Part shown: in pieces, positions 18,727 to 27,655 of the stretch
Numbering within the stretch: position 1 is the first letter of the stretch
Layout of the letters: every line of letters begins with the position of its first letter
Source: Yersinia enterocolitica subsp. enterocolitica
Lineage (GTDB): Bacteria; Pseudomonadota; Gammaproteobacteria; Enterobacterales; Enterobacteriaceae
Assembly (NCBI RefSeq): GCF_901472495.1
Contig: NZ_LR590469.1
Span: 1-64,000 of the forward strand
Direction: 5' to 3'
DNA: 64,000 nucleotides
Notes under the pieces: model-generated
Seen by the model: only the letters and a program-made list of their open reading frames with translations
Database searches by the model: none
What the model was told of the DNA's origin: nothing
Position numbers and translations under genes: made by a program

Positions 18727-19536
18727 TTACCGATGGTCGGGCTGCAAGAGTTCAGGGAGATTCCCTTCGCCATATAAATGTAATGCACCCACCGCTACTA
18801 CATAGTGGCCGGCTGGCAGTTGTTCAAGCTGCTGCTGCCAGCGTTTATTGCGCTGTATCATCAGTACGTCGTACAACCCCTGACTAAAGGTAGGAGCCAG
18901 AGTGGATAGCTCATTGGCCGGATGATGTTCCAACCACCAGCCAATCATGGTTTGCAACAGGCGAGCGTTGGTGTGCCAGTGAGTTAAGGTATCGAGCAGT
19001 AAAGACATGCCGTTGTCGGGCAGTGTTTCCAGTAAATCGAGCTGCATTTGTGCACCTTCCAGCTCAATAATGGTTTTCTTCTGCGCTGTGGCCGCTTTCA
19101 GTAATTGATAATCGATGCCGTATTCGCCGCGTAATCCCAAACGTTGTGCCTGGCGGGCCTGAAGCATCAAGGCGGCTTGCCAGGCGGGCAGAAAGGCCAT
19201 GGACTGCGGATTGTGATCGAGTTCTTCGCAGCGTTGCAACAATTGTTGGTAGTGCTCTTCAGATAATCGGTCAATCAACGGATCAGCCAGATTTTCGTTA
19301 CCAAACGGCGGGCTTGCGTCCGTGATATCCGCTTCTACTATCAGTGCATCAGCTTGATTCAATTTATTCAGCAATTCGTGAGGGAGGGGAAACATACCTT
19401 CGGTTCCCATATGGATGCTGCCGACCAGATGCAAGTGGCGTTCACCGGCTAAGGTGACATCTAAAGCGGGGTAGGAGTAAGTAGCTGGAGCACCAACCCC
19501 TAAAAATTTTGCGATGCGGCGTAATAATTGGCCCAT
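18727..19536 (-). CDS. ybaP: TraB/GumN family protein YbaP
   Basis: 269 residues. It shows the TraB/GumN motifs at both ends: GSIHMGTEGMFPLP (about residues 37-50) and GALHLYGEGNLPELL (about 249-263). These are the conserved glycine-histidine and glutamate positions of this putative metallohydrolase family. The E. coli homologue occupies the same place. Its biochemical role is not established. Its 3' end now abuts the IS1541-like element. Confidence 0.9.
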   Translation of the reverse strand: MGQLLRRIAKFLGVGAPATYSYPALDVTLAGERHLHLVGSIHMGTEGMFPLPHELLNKLNQADALIVEADITDASPPFGNENLADPLIDRLSEEHYQQLLQRCEELDHNPQSMAFLPAWQAALMLQARQAQRLGLRGEYGIDYQLLKAATAQKKTIIELEGAQMQLDLLETLPDNGMSLLLDTLTHWHTNARLLQTMIGWWLEHHPANELSTLAPTFSQGLYDVLMIQRNKRWQQQLEQLPAGHYVVAVGALHLYGEGNLPELLQPDHR

Positions 19537-19617
19537 GCCTATATGCTTCTCTTTTAGCGTTTTCTGTATCCTAAACGCTTAGTGGCGCACAAGAAAGTGT
19601 TGTGCGCCACCGAGTTT

Positions 19618-22374
19618 TTATTGTTTAGGTTTAAAACGCAATAAGCGGTTAGCGTTGCTGACTACGGTAATAGAGGACAGTGCCATCGCCGCACCCGCAA
19701 CTACCGGGCTGAGTAATGTGCCGGTGAACGGGAATAGAATACCCGCCGCAATCGGGATCCCCAGCGCATTGTAGAAAAATGCGCCCAGCAGGTTTTGCTT
19801 CATATTGCGCAATGTGGCTTTGGACAGCTCCACTGCATCAGCCACTCCGTGCAGACTATGGCGCATCAAAGTAATAGCCGCAGTTTCAATCGCAATATCA
19901 CTGCCGCCCCCCATAGCAATACCGACATCAGCTTGCGCCAGTGCCGGTGCATCATTGATACCATCACCAATCATGGCCACTTTATGCCCGGCAGCTTGCA
20001 GTTGCTTGATAGCTTCAGCTTTGCCATCAGGCAGGACACCGGCGATCACCTGATCGATACCTGCTTCTTTGGCAATGGCATTGGCAGTAATAGGGTTATC
20101 ACCGGTCAACATCACCAAGTTGTATCCTCGCTGATGTAAACGTTGCAATGCGCTGATACTGTCACTGCGCAGCGGGTCGCGTATTGATAGCAGCGCCGCA
20201 GGCTTACCTTGTGCCGTCAGAATAACCGGAGTTGTACCACTTTCAGCTTGTTGCTGTATTAATGATTGCAACTCACTGGTATCAATCTGTTGCTCTTCCA
20301 GCAGGCGATTATTCCCCAGTAATAGTGCCACGCCATCAACCTCGCCACTAACACCTAAACCACGTAATGTGCGGAATTGGTTGACTGTCGCCAGTGTCAG
20401 CCCCTCGGCACGTTGTAAAATAGCGCGTGCCAGCGGGTGATTAGAACCGGTTTCCAGCGCGGCAGCCCACTCCAGCGCTTGCTGCTCACTGACCCCGTTA
20501 AAGGTATGAATAGCGACCACTTGCGGATGCCCTTCGGTCAGCGTGCCGGTTTTGTCGAACACTAAAGTGTCGAGGTTGCTGGCTTGCTGCAATGCATCGG
20601 CATCTCGCACTAATACCCCAAATTCAGCCGCCCGACCCACACCGGAGATAATCGACATCGGCGTTGCCAGCCCAAGCGCACAAGGGCAGGCGATAATCAG
20701 CACTGTGGTGGCGACCACCAGGGTATAGATCAATTGCGGTTGCGGGCCGAAGAAATACCAAATCAGCCCAGCAATAACGGCAATGGCGACCACCGTTGGC
20801 ACAAATACCGCGGAGATCCTATCGGCCAGCTTACCAATCTCTGGTTTACTGCTTTGGGCCTGACGCACCAGCTTAATGATTCGCGCTAATGTTGTTTGGC
20901 TGCCGATAGCATTGGCGCGAAACAGCACCGTGCCATCCTGTACTTGTGTCCCGGCATGGACAACATCACCGGTGGACTTCTGTTGTGGGATAGGTTCGCC
21001 AGTCAACATGGCTTCATCCATCCACACCTCGCCTTGTACAATCTCACCATCAACCGGCACGCGGTCACCGGTGGTCAAACGCAAGGTCATACCCAACTGC
21101 ACATCGGCCAATGGGATGAGTTTTTCACCTTCATCGGTGACCAGCCGGGCTGTCGGCGGTGCCAAATCCAACAAGCGCTCCAGCGCATTGGAAGAACGTT
21201 GTCTGGCGCGTTGTTCCATCGCATGACCAAGGTTGATCAGACCGATAATCATGGCACTGGCTTCATAATAAAGATGGCGGGCTTCCATCGGGAAGACATC
21301 CGGCCAGATATTCACCGTGATGGAGTAGATCCACGCCGCACCGGTACCTAGCGCTACCAGGGTATCCATGGTGGCACTACCATTTTTTAGGCTGACCCAG
21401 GCATTACGATAAAAATGCCCACCGGCAAATATCATCACCAGCAGAGTGATTATCCCAACTATCAGCCAGGGCGTTTGAGTCTCAGGGGTTAGCGTCATAC
21501 TACCGCCAAATAACCCCCATCCCATCAATGGGATACCCAATAACAGCCCCAGTGCCGCTTGCCACTGAAAACGCTTCATACTGGCTTGCGACATTTGCTG
21601 TTGGCGCTCGCGTCGCTCTGTTTCATCTTCAATAATTTCAGCACCATAACCGGCATTTTTGACCGCTGCAATCAATGCCTCAGTGCTAGGATGACCGGTG
21701 ACTAATGCACTGCGCTCCGCCAGATTGACTCGTGCGACCTCAACACCATCAACACTTTGTAGTGCATTTTGTACTTTAGATACACAACTGGCACAGCTCA
21801 TCCCGGTCAGTAATAGCTGAACACTGTCATTATCAGCAGGTTCTGCAACCGGCTGGCTGGGTTGTGTATTTTTAATGTCAGTTGTCGCTGCCGGAATGGT
21901 TGAAGAGGCCGCTGCCAGATATTCCGGCGAAGATGGGGCTGAGTCAGTCAGCGGCTCAGTTTTTGGGGATTGCGCCCCTGGCAGTGTGGCGTGATAGCCT
22001 GCTTGCTCCACCGCATCAATTAACGTTTGTGCTTCAACTTTGCCATACACTTTGGCATTGTCGAGGGAGACATCTGCTGCAATCACACCGGGAACGGCTT
22101 CCAGTGCTTTACGCGTAGATTCAGTACAGTGCCCACAACTCAAGCCTGAGAGCTGTAATTCAATATCAGGAGTTTGAGCTTCTTCTGCCTGATAACCCGC
22201 TTGTTTAACTGTATCAATCAGTGTTGTGGTTTCGGCTTCGCCCGTCACCTTGGCATAGTGAACATTCACTTCTGCATGATGAACATCTTCACGGCTTTCT
22301 AATGCCGTTTTTACGCGTTTGGCACAATTCATACAGGAGAGGCCGTGTAAGGCCAGTACTGTGGTTTGCAACAT
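19618..22374 (-). CDS. copA: Cu(I)-exporting P1B-type ATPase with three metal-binding domains
   Basis: CopA pumps Cu(I) from cytoplasm to periplasm. Three N-terminal HMA domains each carry C-x2-C (GLSCMNC about residue 11, GLSCGHC about 75, GMSCASC about 200), one more than E. coli CopA. The core follows in order: TGEP actuator loop, ACPCALGLATP membrane metal site, DKTGTLTEGH phosphorylation site, then GDGINDAPALAQADVG. ATG 22374 is chosen for its AAGGAG ribosome site; an in-frame start 33 bases upstream lacks support. It is divergent from cueR with a CueR operator between them. Confidence 0.97.
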   Translation of the reverse strand: MLQTTVLALHGLSCMNCAKRVKTALESREDVHHAEVNVHYAKVTGEAETTTLIDTVKQAGYQAEEAQTPDIELQLSGLSCGHCTESTRKALEAVPGVIAADVSLDNAKVYGKVEAQTLIDAVEQAGYHATLPGAQSPKTEPLTDSAPSSPEYLAAASSTIPAATTDIKNTQPSQPVAEPADNDSVQLLLTGMSCASCVSKVQNALQSVDGVEVARVNLAERSALVTGHPSTEALIAAVKNAGYGAEIIEDETERRERQQQMSQASMKRFQWQAALGLLLGIPLMGWGLFGGSMTLTPETQTPWLIVGIITLLVMIFAGGHFYRNAWVSLKNGSATMDTLVALGTGAAWIYSITVNIWPDVFPMEARHLYYEASAMIIGLINLGHAMEQRARQRSSNALERLLDLAPPTARLVTDEGEKLIPLADVQLGMTLRLTTGDRVPVDGEIVQGEVWMDEAMLTGEPIPQQKSTGDVVHAGTQVQDGTVLFRANAIGSQTTLARIIKLVRQAQSSKPEIGKLADRISAVFVPTVVAIAVIAGLIWYFFGPQPQLIYTLVVATTVLIIACPCALGLATPMSIISGVGRAAEFGVLVRDADALQQASNLDTLVFDKTGTLTEGHPQVVAIHTFNGVSEQQALEWAAALETGSNHPLARAILQRAEGLTLATVNQFRTLRGLGVSGEVDGVALLLGNNRLLEEQQIDTSELQSLIQQQAESGTTPVILTAQGKPAALLSIRDPLRSDSISALQRLHQRGYNLVMLTGDNPITANAIAKEAGIDQVIAGVLPDGKAEAIKQLQAAGHKVAMIGDGINDAPALAQADVGIAMGGGSDIAIETAAITLMRHSLHGVADAVELSKATLRNMKQNLLGAFFYNALGIPIAAGILFPFTGTLLSPVVAGAAMALSSITVVSNANRLLRFKPKQ

Positions 22375-22530
22375 AGTTGACTCCTTATCGAGTAGGAACC
22401 TATCCATAAATTTGTCGGGATAAGTTTAGTCGGTATTCCCAGTCATAACGCTTATTTAGGGCAATAACGGACTTTGATCTGTACAGGTTTTATTCCGCTT
22501 GACTGTCATCCTTCCTTTCACTAATTATAG

Positions 22531-22561
22531 AGGTTAAACCTTACAGCAAGGGGAAGGTCAA
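22531..22561 (-). promoter_or_regulatory. CueR-type copA promoter/operator
   Basis: On the minus strand, TTGACC (22556-22561) and TAACCT (22531-22536) are separated by 19 bp. This is the over-long spacer typical of MerR-family activated promoters. The spacer and flanks hold the imperfect dyad ACCTTCCCC...GTAAGGT (22538-22558), which matches the CueR box. Copper-bound CueR would activate copA by untwisting this spacer. Confidence 0.85.
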
Positions 22562-22570
22562 GGGGGAAGA

Positions 22571-22990
22571 ATGAATATTAGCGATGTCGCAAAAAAAACC
22601 GGTTTAACCAGTAAGGCCATTCGTTTTTACGAAGAAAAGAAACTGGTGACACCGCCTATCCGCACGGATAATGGTTATCGAAGCTACAGCGCCAAACATA
22701 TCGAAGAGTTAACACTGTTGCGTCAGGCACGGCAGGTCGGTTTTACCTTAGATGAATGCCGCGAGCTGCTGGCATTGTTTCATGACCCCGCACGCCACAG
22801 TGCGGATGTGAAAGCTGCAACGTTGCAAAAGGTAGCGGAAATCGAGAAACATATTAATGATCTTAATCAGATGCGGTTACGTTTATTGGCTTTGGCAGAC
22901 GAGTGCCCAGGGGATGACGGTGCAGATTGCCCGATTATCAATAACTTGGCGGGGTGTTGTCACGGGAGTGAGAAACAAAAAGTTGGCTAA
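22571..22990 (+). CDS. cueR: copper-responsive MerR-family activator
   Basis: 139 residues. The N-terminal winged helix (MNISDVAKKTGLTSKAIRFY) is followed by a dimerisation helix and the metal loop DECPGDDGADCPI. That loop has the two cysteines eight residues apart (about 112 and 120) that bind Cu(I) linearly in CueR. The C-terminal CCHG is also typical. It activates copA and usually cueO. It is divergent from copA. Confidence 0.95.
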   Translation: MNISDVAKKTGLTSKAIRFYEEKKLVTPPIRTDNGYRSYSAKHIEELTLLRQARQVGFTLDECRELLALFHDPARHSADVKAATLQKVAEIEKHINDLNQMRLRLLALADECPGDDGADCPIINNLAGCCHGSEKQKVG

Positions 22991-23000
22991 TGTTATGTGA

Positions 23001-23026
23001 AAGGCGTATCAAAATAAATACGCCTT
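23001..23026. terminator. bidirectional terminator between cueR and ybbJ
   Basis: The stem AAGGCGTA / TACGCCTT (8 bp) has a 10-base loop and is followed by TTC. It lies between convergent genes. Confidence 0.7.
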
Positions 23027-23035
23027 TTCAATGTG

Positions 23036-23485
23036 TTAGTGATGAACAGCCCTGACGTGCAAGGTATTGCCTTCCACTAAAATGACTTCAACTTCGGTGC
23101 CGACACTTAGCTCATTAGCGCTATAAATGCGCCAACTGCTATCACCCACTTTCATACGGCCGTAGCCATCAACTGTCGGTTCCGTCAGGGTAGCCCGCGT
23201 TCCCAGCAATTGATGATTACGTTGATTCAACATCGCGGGTTGCGGCTTGATACGCTTACTGAGCCAATACCACCACAAGATGGCTGATACGACTGTCAAA
23301 ACAGCAAACAGTACGCCTTGCATCTCCCAGCTAAAGGGAAAAAGCCAGACCAGAATACCGACCACCACGGCTGCGACGCCGCTCCACAGCATATAACCAC
23401 TGGCTCCTAGCATCTCGGCTGCCAGTAATAGGCCGCCGAGTGATAGCCAAAACCAGTTTGGATTTGCTGCAATTTCCTCCAGCAT
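23036..23485 (-). CDS. ybbJ: NfeD-like membrane protein
   Basis: 149 residues. Two or three hydrophobic segments occupy the first 75 residues (WFWLSLGGLLLAAEMLG, then SGVAAVVVGILVWLF). A soluble OB-fold domain of the NfeD C-terminal type follows (GTRATLTEP...GRMKVGDSSWRIYS). It starts two bases after the qmcA stop, so the two are co-transcribed. NfeD proteins pair with SPFH proteins, and it is thought to help QmcA in the inner membrane. Confidence 0.9.
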   Translation of the reverse strand: MLEEIAANPNWFWLSLGGLLLAAEMLGASGYMLWSGVAAVVVGILVWLFPFSWEMQGVLFAVLTVVSAILWWYWLSKRIKPQPAMLNQRNHQLLGTRATLTEPTVDGYGRMKVGDSSWRIYSANELSVGTEVEVILVEGNTLHVRAVHH

Positions 23486-23487
23486 GG

Positions 23488-24402
23488 TTATTTACCCCGG
23501 CTGTTTTTACTCTCACCAATCAGCTCTGCAATACCACCGATAGCACCCATCAGGTTGCTGGCTTCCAGTGGCATCATAATGACTTTGCTATTATTGGCTG
23601 AACCAATGTGTTGCAGGGCGTCGGTATATTTCTGTGCCACAAAGTAGTTAATGGCTTGAATATCACCGGCAGCAATAGCTTCAGAAACCATTTTGGTTGC
23701 CTGAGCTTCCGCTTCTGCCGCACGTTCACGAGCTTCTGCTTGCAAGAATGCAGACTGACGTTCACCTTCGGCTTTCAGAATTTGTGATTGTTTCTCACCT
23801 TCAGCCCGCAGGATGGCCGCCTGACGAACCCCTTCGGCTTCCAGAATATCTGCACGTTTAGTACGTTCAGCCTTCATCTGGGCATTCATCGCAGAAATAA
23901 GTTCGGTCGGTGGGCGCACATCACGGATTTCAATACGGGTAATCTTAATGCCCCACGGGTTGGTGGCTTCATCGACGATATGCAGCAGGCGGCTGTTGAT
24001 GTTGTCGCGTTGGGACAACATTTCATCCAGTTCCATCGAACCCAAAACAGTACGGAAGTTAGTCATGGTCAGGTTGACGATAGCCAGTTCCAAATTGCTG
24101 ACTTCATATGCGGCTTTCACCGGGTCAATAACCTGAATAAAGCAGACCGCATCAATTGCCACATTGGCATTGTCGCGGGAAATGATTTCTTGGGATGGAA
24201 TATCCAGAACCTGTTCCATCATATTGATTTTACGACCAATACGATCCATAAATGGCACAACGATATTCAGGCCAGGCATCAGTGTTTTGGTATAACGGCC
24301 AAAACGCTCGACTGTCCATTGAAAACCTTGTGGGACGATTTTGATTGAGGAAAAGACCACAATCAGAGCTACAACGATAAGAACAGGGATAACCGTAAAC
24401 AT
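23488..24402 (-). CDS. qmcA: SPFH/stomatin-like protein QmcA
   Basis: 304 residues. An N-terminal membrane anchor (VIPVLIVVALIVVFSSI) precedes the SPFH domain (VPQGFQWTVERFGRY...). A long charged coiled coil rich in A, E and R follows (about 180-250), a typical flotillin-like oligomerisation region. E. coli QmcA acts in membrane protein quality control with FtsH-HflKC. It is the upstream gene of the pair with ybbJ. Confidence 0.93.
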   Translation of the reverse strand: MFTVIPVLIVVALIVVFSSIKIVPQGFQWTVERFGRYTKTLMPGLNIVVPFMDRIGRKINMMEQVLDIPSQEIISRDNANVAIDAVCFIQVIDPVKAAYEVSNLELAIVNLTMTNFRTVLGSMELDEMLSQRDNINSRLLHIVDEATNPWGIKITRIEIRDVRPPTELISAMNAQMKAERTKRADILEAEGVRQAAILRAEGEKQSQILKAEGERQSAFLQAEARERAAEAEAQATKMVSEAIAAGDIQAINYFVAQKYTDALQHIGSANNSKVIMMPLEASNLMGAIGGIAELIGESKNSRGK

Positions 24403-24599
24403 ATTTAACTTCCTGTCAGCAATGATTTTTGTTTCTTAATATTACGTGACGGGGCGTTAAATGCCTAACGAAAGGCAGGTAAAAGCATGTAAATGAGAGA
24501 AAGGTAGGTTGGGGGCAGAATAAAACAGCGCGGGTTGGCCCCGCGCAGCAGCAAATAATGGTAACAGGTAGGGCGAAAAATGATCGTTAAGAGCGCCTG

Positions 24600-25469
24600 T
24601 TAGTACAGCAATGCATAAAGCTGACGGCGGTATTTAGCCGCCAGTGCATCGCCAGTGCCTAATGCGGCCAAAATATCCATTAATGTCTTACGCGCAGTAC
24701 CGTTAGCGGCGGCCAGATCTTGCTTCAAGTGGCCTAACAACAACTCCAGCGCCTCTTCGTTACGGCCGACCTGATGCAGTTGCAGCGCTAACTGAACTGC
24801 CAGTTCGACGTTATCCGGTTGTTCAGCGACTTGTTGTTGGAGTTGCTGGATTTCTGGTGTGTCAGCGGCTTGTTTGAGCAACTCGATTTGTGCAATTAGC
24901 CCCTGATAACGGCTATCACGGTCTTGCAGTGGTATGGTCGCCAATACGCTTTCGGCATCTTCGCTACGGTTGAGCTGAATTTGCGCTTCAGCCAGTTGCA
25001 GCGCAGTATCGCTGGTTTGCGGGTTATGGCTTTGTTGCATTAACTGCCAGGCATCTTTCAGCAGTGGTAGTGCTTCTTGTACCTTACCTTCGCTCATCAA
25101 CTGTGCCGCTTCGGCCGCTTTCAACTCCTCAGGCTTCGGTAATACCCGTTGCAATAATTCGCGGATAACTTCTTCTGGCTGTGGCCCTTGGAAGCCATCA
25201 ACCGGCTGCCCGTCTTTAAACAGATAAACGGCCGGAATTGAGCGCAAACCAAATTGGGAAGCCACCATCTGCTGTGCATCGCAATCGACCCGCGCCAGAA
25301 TGAATTGGCCGGCATACTCAGCGGCCAGTTTATCCAGCACGGGAGTGAGTTGCAGACAGTGCTGGCTGCGTTCAGACCAAAAATAGAACAGCACCGGTAC
25401 TGTCATGGACTGTTCTAAGGTCTGATGTAGGTTCGCTTCAGTAATATCAATCGTTGTCGGTGTTAGCAT
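24600..25469 (-). CDS. cnoX: chaperedoxin CnoX (YbbN)
   Basis: 289 residues: an N-terminal thioredoxin-fold domain and C-terminal TPR-like helices. The active-site motif is S-Q-H-C (residues 35-38) instead of C-x2-C, as in E. coli, so it is not an ordinary reducing thioredoxin. E. coli CnoX is a chlorine-activated holdase that hands clients to GroEL and DnaK. It is a single gene; the hairpin GCGCGGG/CCCGCGC at 24528-24546 may end it. Confidence 0.93.
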   Translation of the reverse strand: MLTPTTIDITEANLHQTLEQSMTVPVLFYFWSERSQHCLQLTPVLDKLAAEYAGQFILARVDCDAQQMVASQFGLRSIPAVYLFKDGQPVDGFQGPQPEEVIRELLQRVLPKPEELKAAEAAQLMSEGKVQEALPLLKDAWQLMQQSHNPQTSDTALQLAEAQIQLNRSEDAESVLATIPLQDRDSRYQGLIAQIELLKQAADTPEIQQLQQQVAEQPDNVELAVQLALQLHQVGRNEEALELLLGHLKQDLAAANGTARKTLMDILAALGTGDALAAKYRRQLYALLY

Positions 25470-25540
25470 AAATTATTTCTCTCATCCGTTTAAGCAGTAG
25501 ATGGGGGCTAATTATGTTGCTTCAACCCTCATCACTATTA

Positions 25541-26317
25541 TCAAGAATTGCCACGCAGGACTTTATCTAACATTCTGCCCGGTAATATGCGGCGCAGTAT
25601 CGTCAATGCATGGGCCACTAAGGTGACCGGATATCGCAATTGCGGGCGCGGGCTTTCCAGCGCGTGACGCAATTTCGGCAAAATCGCTTCTGGTGGCAGT
25701 GTAAAACGCTGCGCAATACCGGGGTTACTCACCGGCTTATCAACTTGGGCCTGATTCACATTTTGTGTGAAATGGGTGCTTATCGGGCCGGGTTCAATCA
25801 AACTGACATGAATTCCGCTGTCATGCAGTTCCATTCGTAACGCATCCGACCAGGCTTCTAACGCATATTTACTGGCGGCATAGGCACCACGGCCAGCAGT
25901 TGAAACCAATCCCATCACTGAACTGGTTTGAATAATGCGCCCTTCAGCATGAGGTAGCATGGCGGGCAGTAAAAGCTGCGTCAATTGATGGGTGCCAAAC
26001 AGATTGGTGGAAAATTGTTTTTCCAACTGCTGGCGTGAAATTGTCTGTAATGGGCCGTACAGGCCAAAACCACCATTATTAAACAAACCATACAAGTGCC
26101 CACCAGTCAGCCCAATAACTTGTGCTGCCGCGCGTTCGACACTGGCGCTGTCATCCAAATCCAGTTCAATACCTTCCAGACCCAACAGTGTCATCTTTGC
26201 CACATCGTCGGGCTTACGGCAGGCGGCGAGGACGCGATAGCCTCGGTTTTTCAAGTCTTGTGCCGCAATCAGGCCAATGCCGCTGGAGCAACCGGTAATT
26301 AATACTGTTTTTTGCAT
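25541..26317 (-). CDS. ybbO: SDR family oxidoreductase YbbO
   Basis: 258 residues. The classical short-chain dehydrogenase nucleotide motif TGCSSGIG (residues 8-15), NNGGFG, catalytic Ser in SSVMG and Y-A-A-S-K (Tyr-x3-Lys) are all present. The E. coli homologue is an NADP-dependent aldehyde reductase. It lies between cnoX and tesA as in E. coli. Confidence 0.92.
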   Translation of the reverse strand: MQKTVLITGCSSGIGLIAAQDLKNRGYRVLAACRKPDDVAKMTLLGLEGIELDLDDSASVERAAAQVIGLTGGHLYGLFNNGGFGLYGPLQTISRQQLEKQFSTNLFGTHQLTQLLLPAMLPHAEGRIIQTSSVMGLVSTAGRGAYAASKYALEAWSDALRMELHDSGIHVSLIEPGPISTHFTQNVNQAQVDKPVSNPGIAQRFTLPPEAILPKLRHALESPRPQLRYPVTLVAHALTILRRILPGRMLDKVLRGNS

Positions 26318-26362
26318 AACTTTACCTGGTGAGTGGTTCTATTTATCTAAACAAGTGGTTAA

Positions 26363-27001
26363 CTAAGACTTATTGGTTACTAACGGTTTAAGTTGTTGCG
26401 CCATCCAATCTGCAATGAAAGGTTGCGCCTGTGCGTTAGGATGTAACCCATCATCCTGCATCCACTCTGGCTTCACAGCAACTTGTTCCATAAAGAAGGG
26501 TACCAATGGGATGCCAAATTGCTGTGCCAGTTGTGGATACATCGCACTGAAGGCATCAGTATAACGGCGGCCGTAGTTAGGTGGAATGCGGATTTGCATC
26601 AACAAAGGTTGCGCTTTTGCTTCTTTTATCAGATTGATAACTTGCGTGAGATCCCGTTGAATATCCTGCGGTGGGAAACCGCGCAGGCCGTCATTGGCAC
26701 CTAATTCAATCAGTACCCAGCGGGGCTGATGTTGTTTCAGCAAGGCAGGCAGACGGGCTAAGCCCTGGGCCGCCGTATCACCACTGATACTGGCGTTAAC
26801 CACCTTGGGTAATGATGGGGTGGCCTGCCATGTTTTATCCAGCCGTGAAGGCCAGGCTTCGGCAATCGGCAGGCGGTAACCGGCGCTTAAACTGTCGCCG
26901 AGAATTAAAAGTGTATCGGTTGCGGCGGCACGCAAACTGAATAATCCCAATAGTAATAGGAAGGGAAGATGCCAGCGGAAAACGTTCTTGAAGTTCATCA
27001 T
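26363..27001 (-). CDS. tesA: periplasmic thioesterase/lysophospholipase L1
   Basis: An SGNH hydrolase acting on acyl-CoA, lysophospholipid and esters. ATG 27001 gives the family N-terminus (MMNFKNVFRWHLPF) and a signal peptide ending near RAAA. The blocks are LILGDSLSAGY (nucleophile Ser), GDT, ELGANDGLRG and DGLHPN (Asp-His pair). At 212 residues it is normal. Its first 33 bases overlap the divergent ybbA on the other strand, as in E. coli. Confidence 0.94.
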   Translation of the reverse strand: MMNFKNVFRWHLPFLLLLGLFSLRAAATDTLLILGDSLSAGYRLPIAEAWPSRLDKTWQATPSLPKVVNASISGDTAAQGLARLPALLKQHQPRWVLIELGANDGLRGFPPQDIQRDLTQVINLIKEAKAQPLLMQIRIPPNYGRRYTDAFSAMYPQLAQQFGIPLVPFFMEQVAVKPEWMQDDGLHPNAQAQPFIADWMAQQLKPLVTNKS

Positions 27002-27655
27002 CTTAATAAACACGTCGGTCAGGGTGAGCAACAGCTCTCCATCCTTACCGGAGTTGAGCTGGTTGTCAAACCCGCTCAGACAATTGCGCTGATTGGTGAG
27101 TCAGGTTCAGGTAAATCAACTTTGCTGGGAATTCTGGCGGGCCTCGATGATGGCAGTAGCGGCGAAGTGAGTTTACTCGGCCAGTCTTTGACCGCGATGG
27201 ATGAAGAGGGGCGAGCGCAGTTGCGGGCAAAAAATGTCGGTTTTGTTTTCCAATCATTTATGTTGGTGCCGACACTTAATACATTGGAAAACGTACAGCT
27301 TCCGGCGCTGTTACGTGGTGAAAGTGAGCGCGAGAGCAAAGTGCATGCCATTGAGCTATTAAAGCTGGTGGGCCTTGAGAAGCGCCTTCACCACCTTCCT
27401 GCCCAACTCTCCGGCGGCGAGCAGCAGCGGGTGGCGCTGGCTCGGGCTTTTAGTGGGCGGCCAAAAGTGTTATTTGCCGATGAGCCAACCGGCAATCTTG
27501 ACCGCCATACCGGTGACCGTATTGCCGACTTACTCTTTTCTCTTAATCGCGACTATGACACTACGCTGATACTGGTAACCCATGATGTGCAACTGGCTGG
27601 CCGTTGCCAGCGTCGGCTGCGGCTACAAGACGGTAAATTGTGGGAGGAAGCATGA
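26969..27655 (+). CDS. ybbA: ABC transporter ATPase YbbA
   Basis: 228 residues of the MacB/LolD-type ATPase group: Walker A GESGSGKST, signature LSGGEQQRVALARA, Walker B VLFADEPTGNLD, and a switch histidine in VTHD. It shares four bases (ATGA) with ybbP, its permease. The substrate is not established. The start matches E. coli MPAEN. Confidence 0.95.
   Translation: MPAENVLEVHHLNKHVGQGEQQLSILTGVELVVKPAQTIALIGESGSGKSTLLGILAGLDDGSSGEVSLLGQSLTAMDEEGRAQLRAKNVGFVFQSFMLVPTLNTLENVQLPALLRGESERESKVHAIELLKLVGLEKRLHHLPAQLSGGEQQRVALARAFSGRPKVLFADEPTGNLDRHTGDRIADLLFSLNRDYDTTLILVTHDVQLAGRCQRRLRLQDGKLWEEA

Noticed and set aside
19795..21351. plus-strand ORFs across copA
   Set aside because: They are antisense shadows of a clearly coding P-type ATPase.
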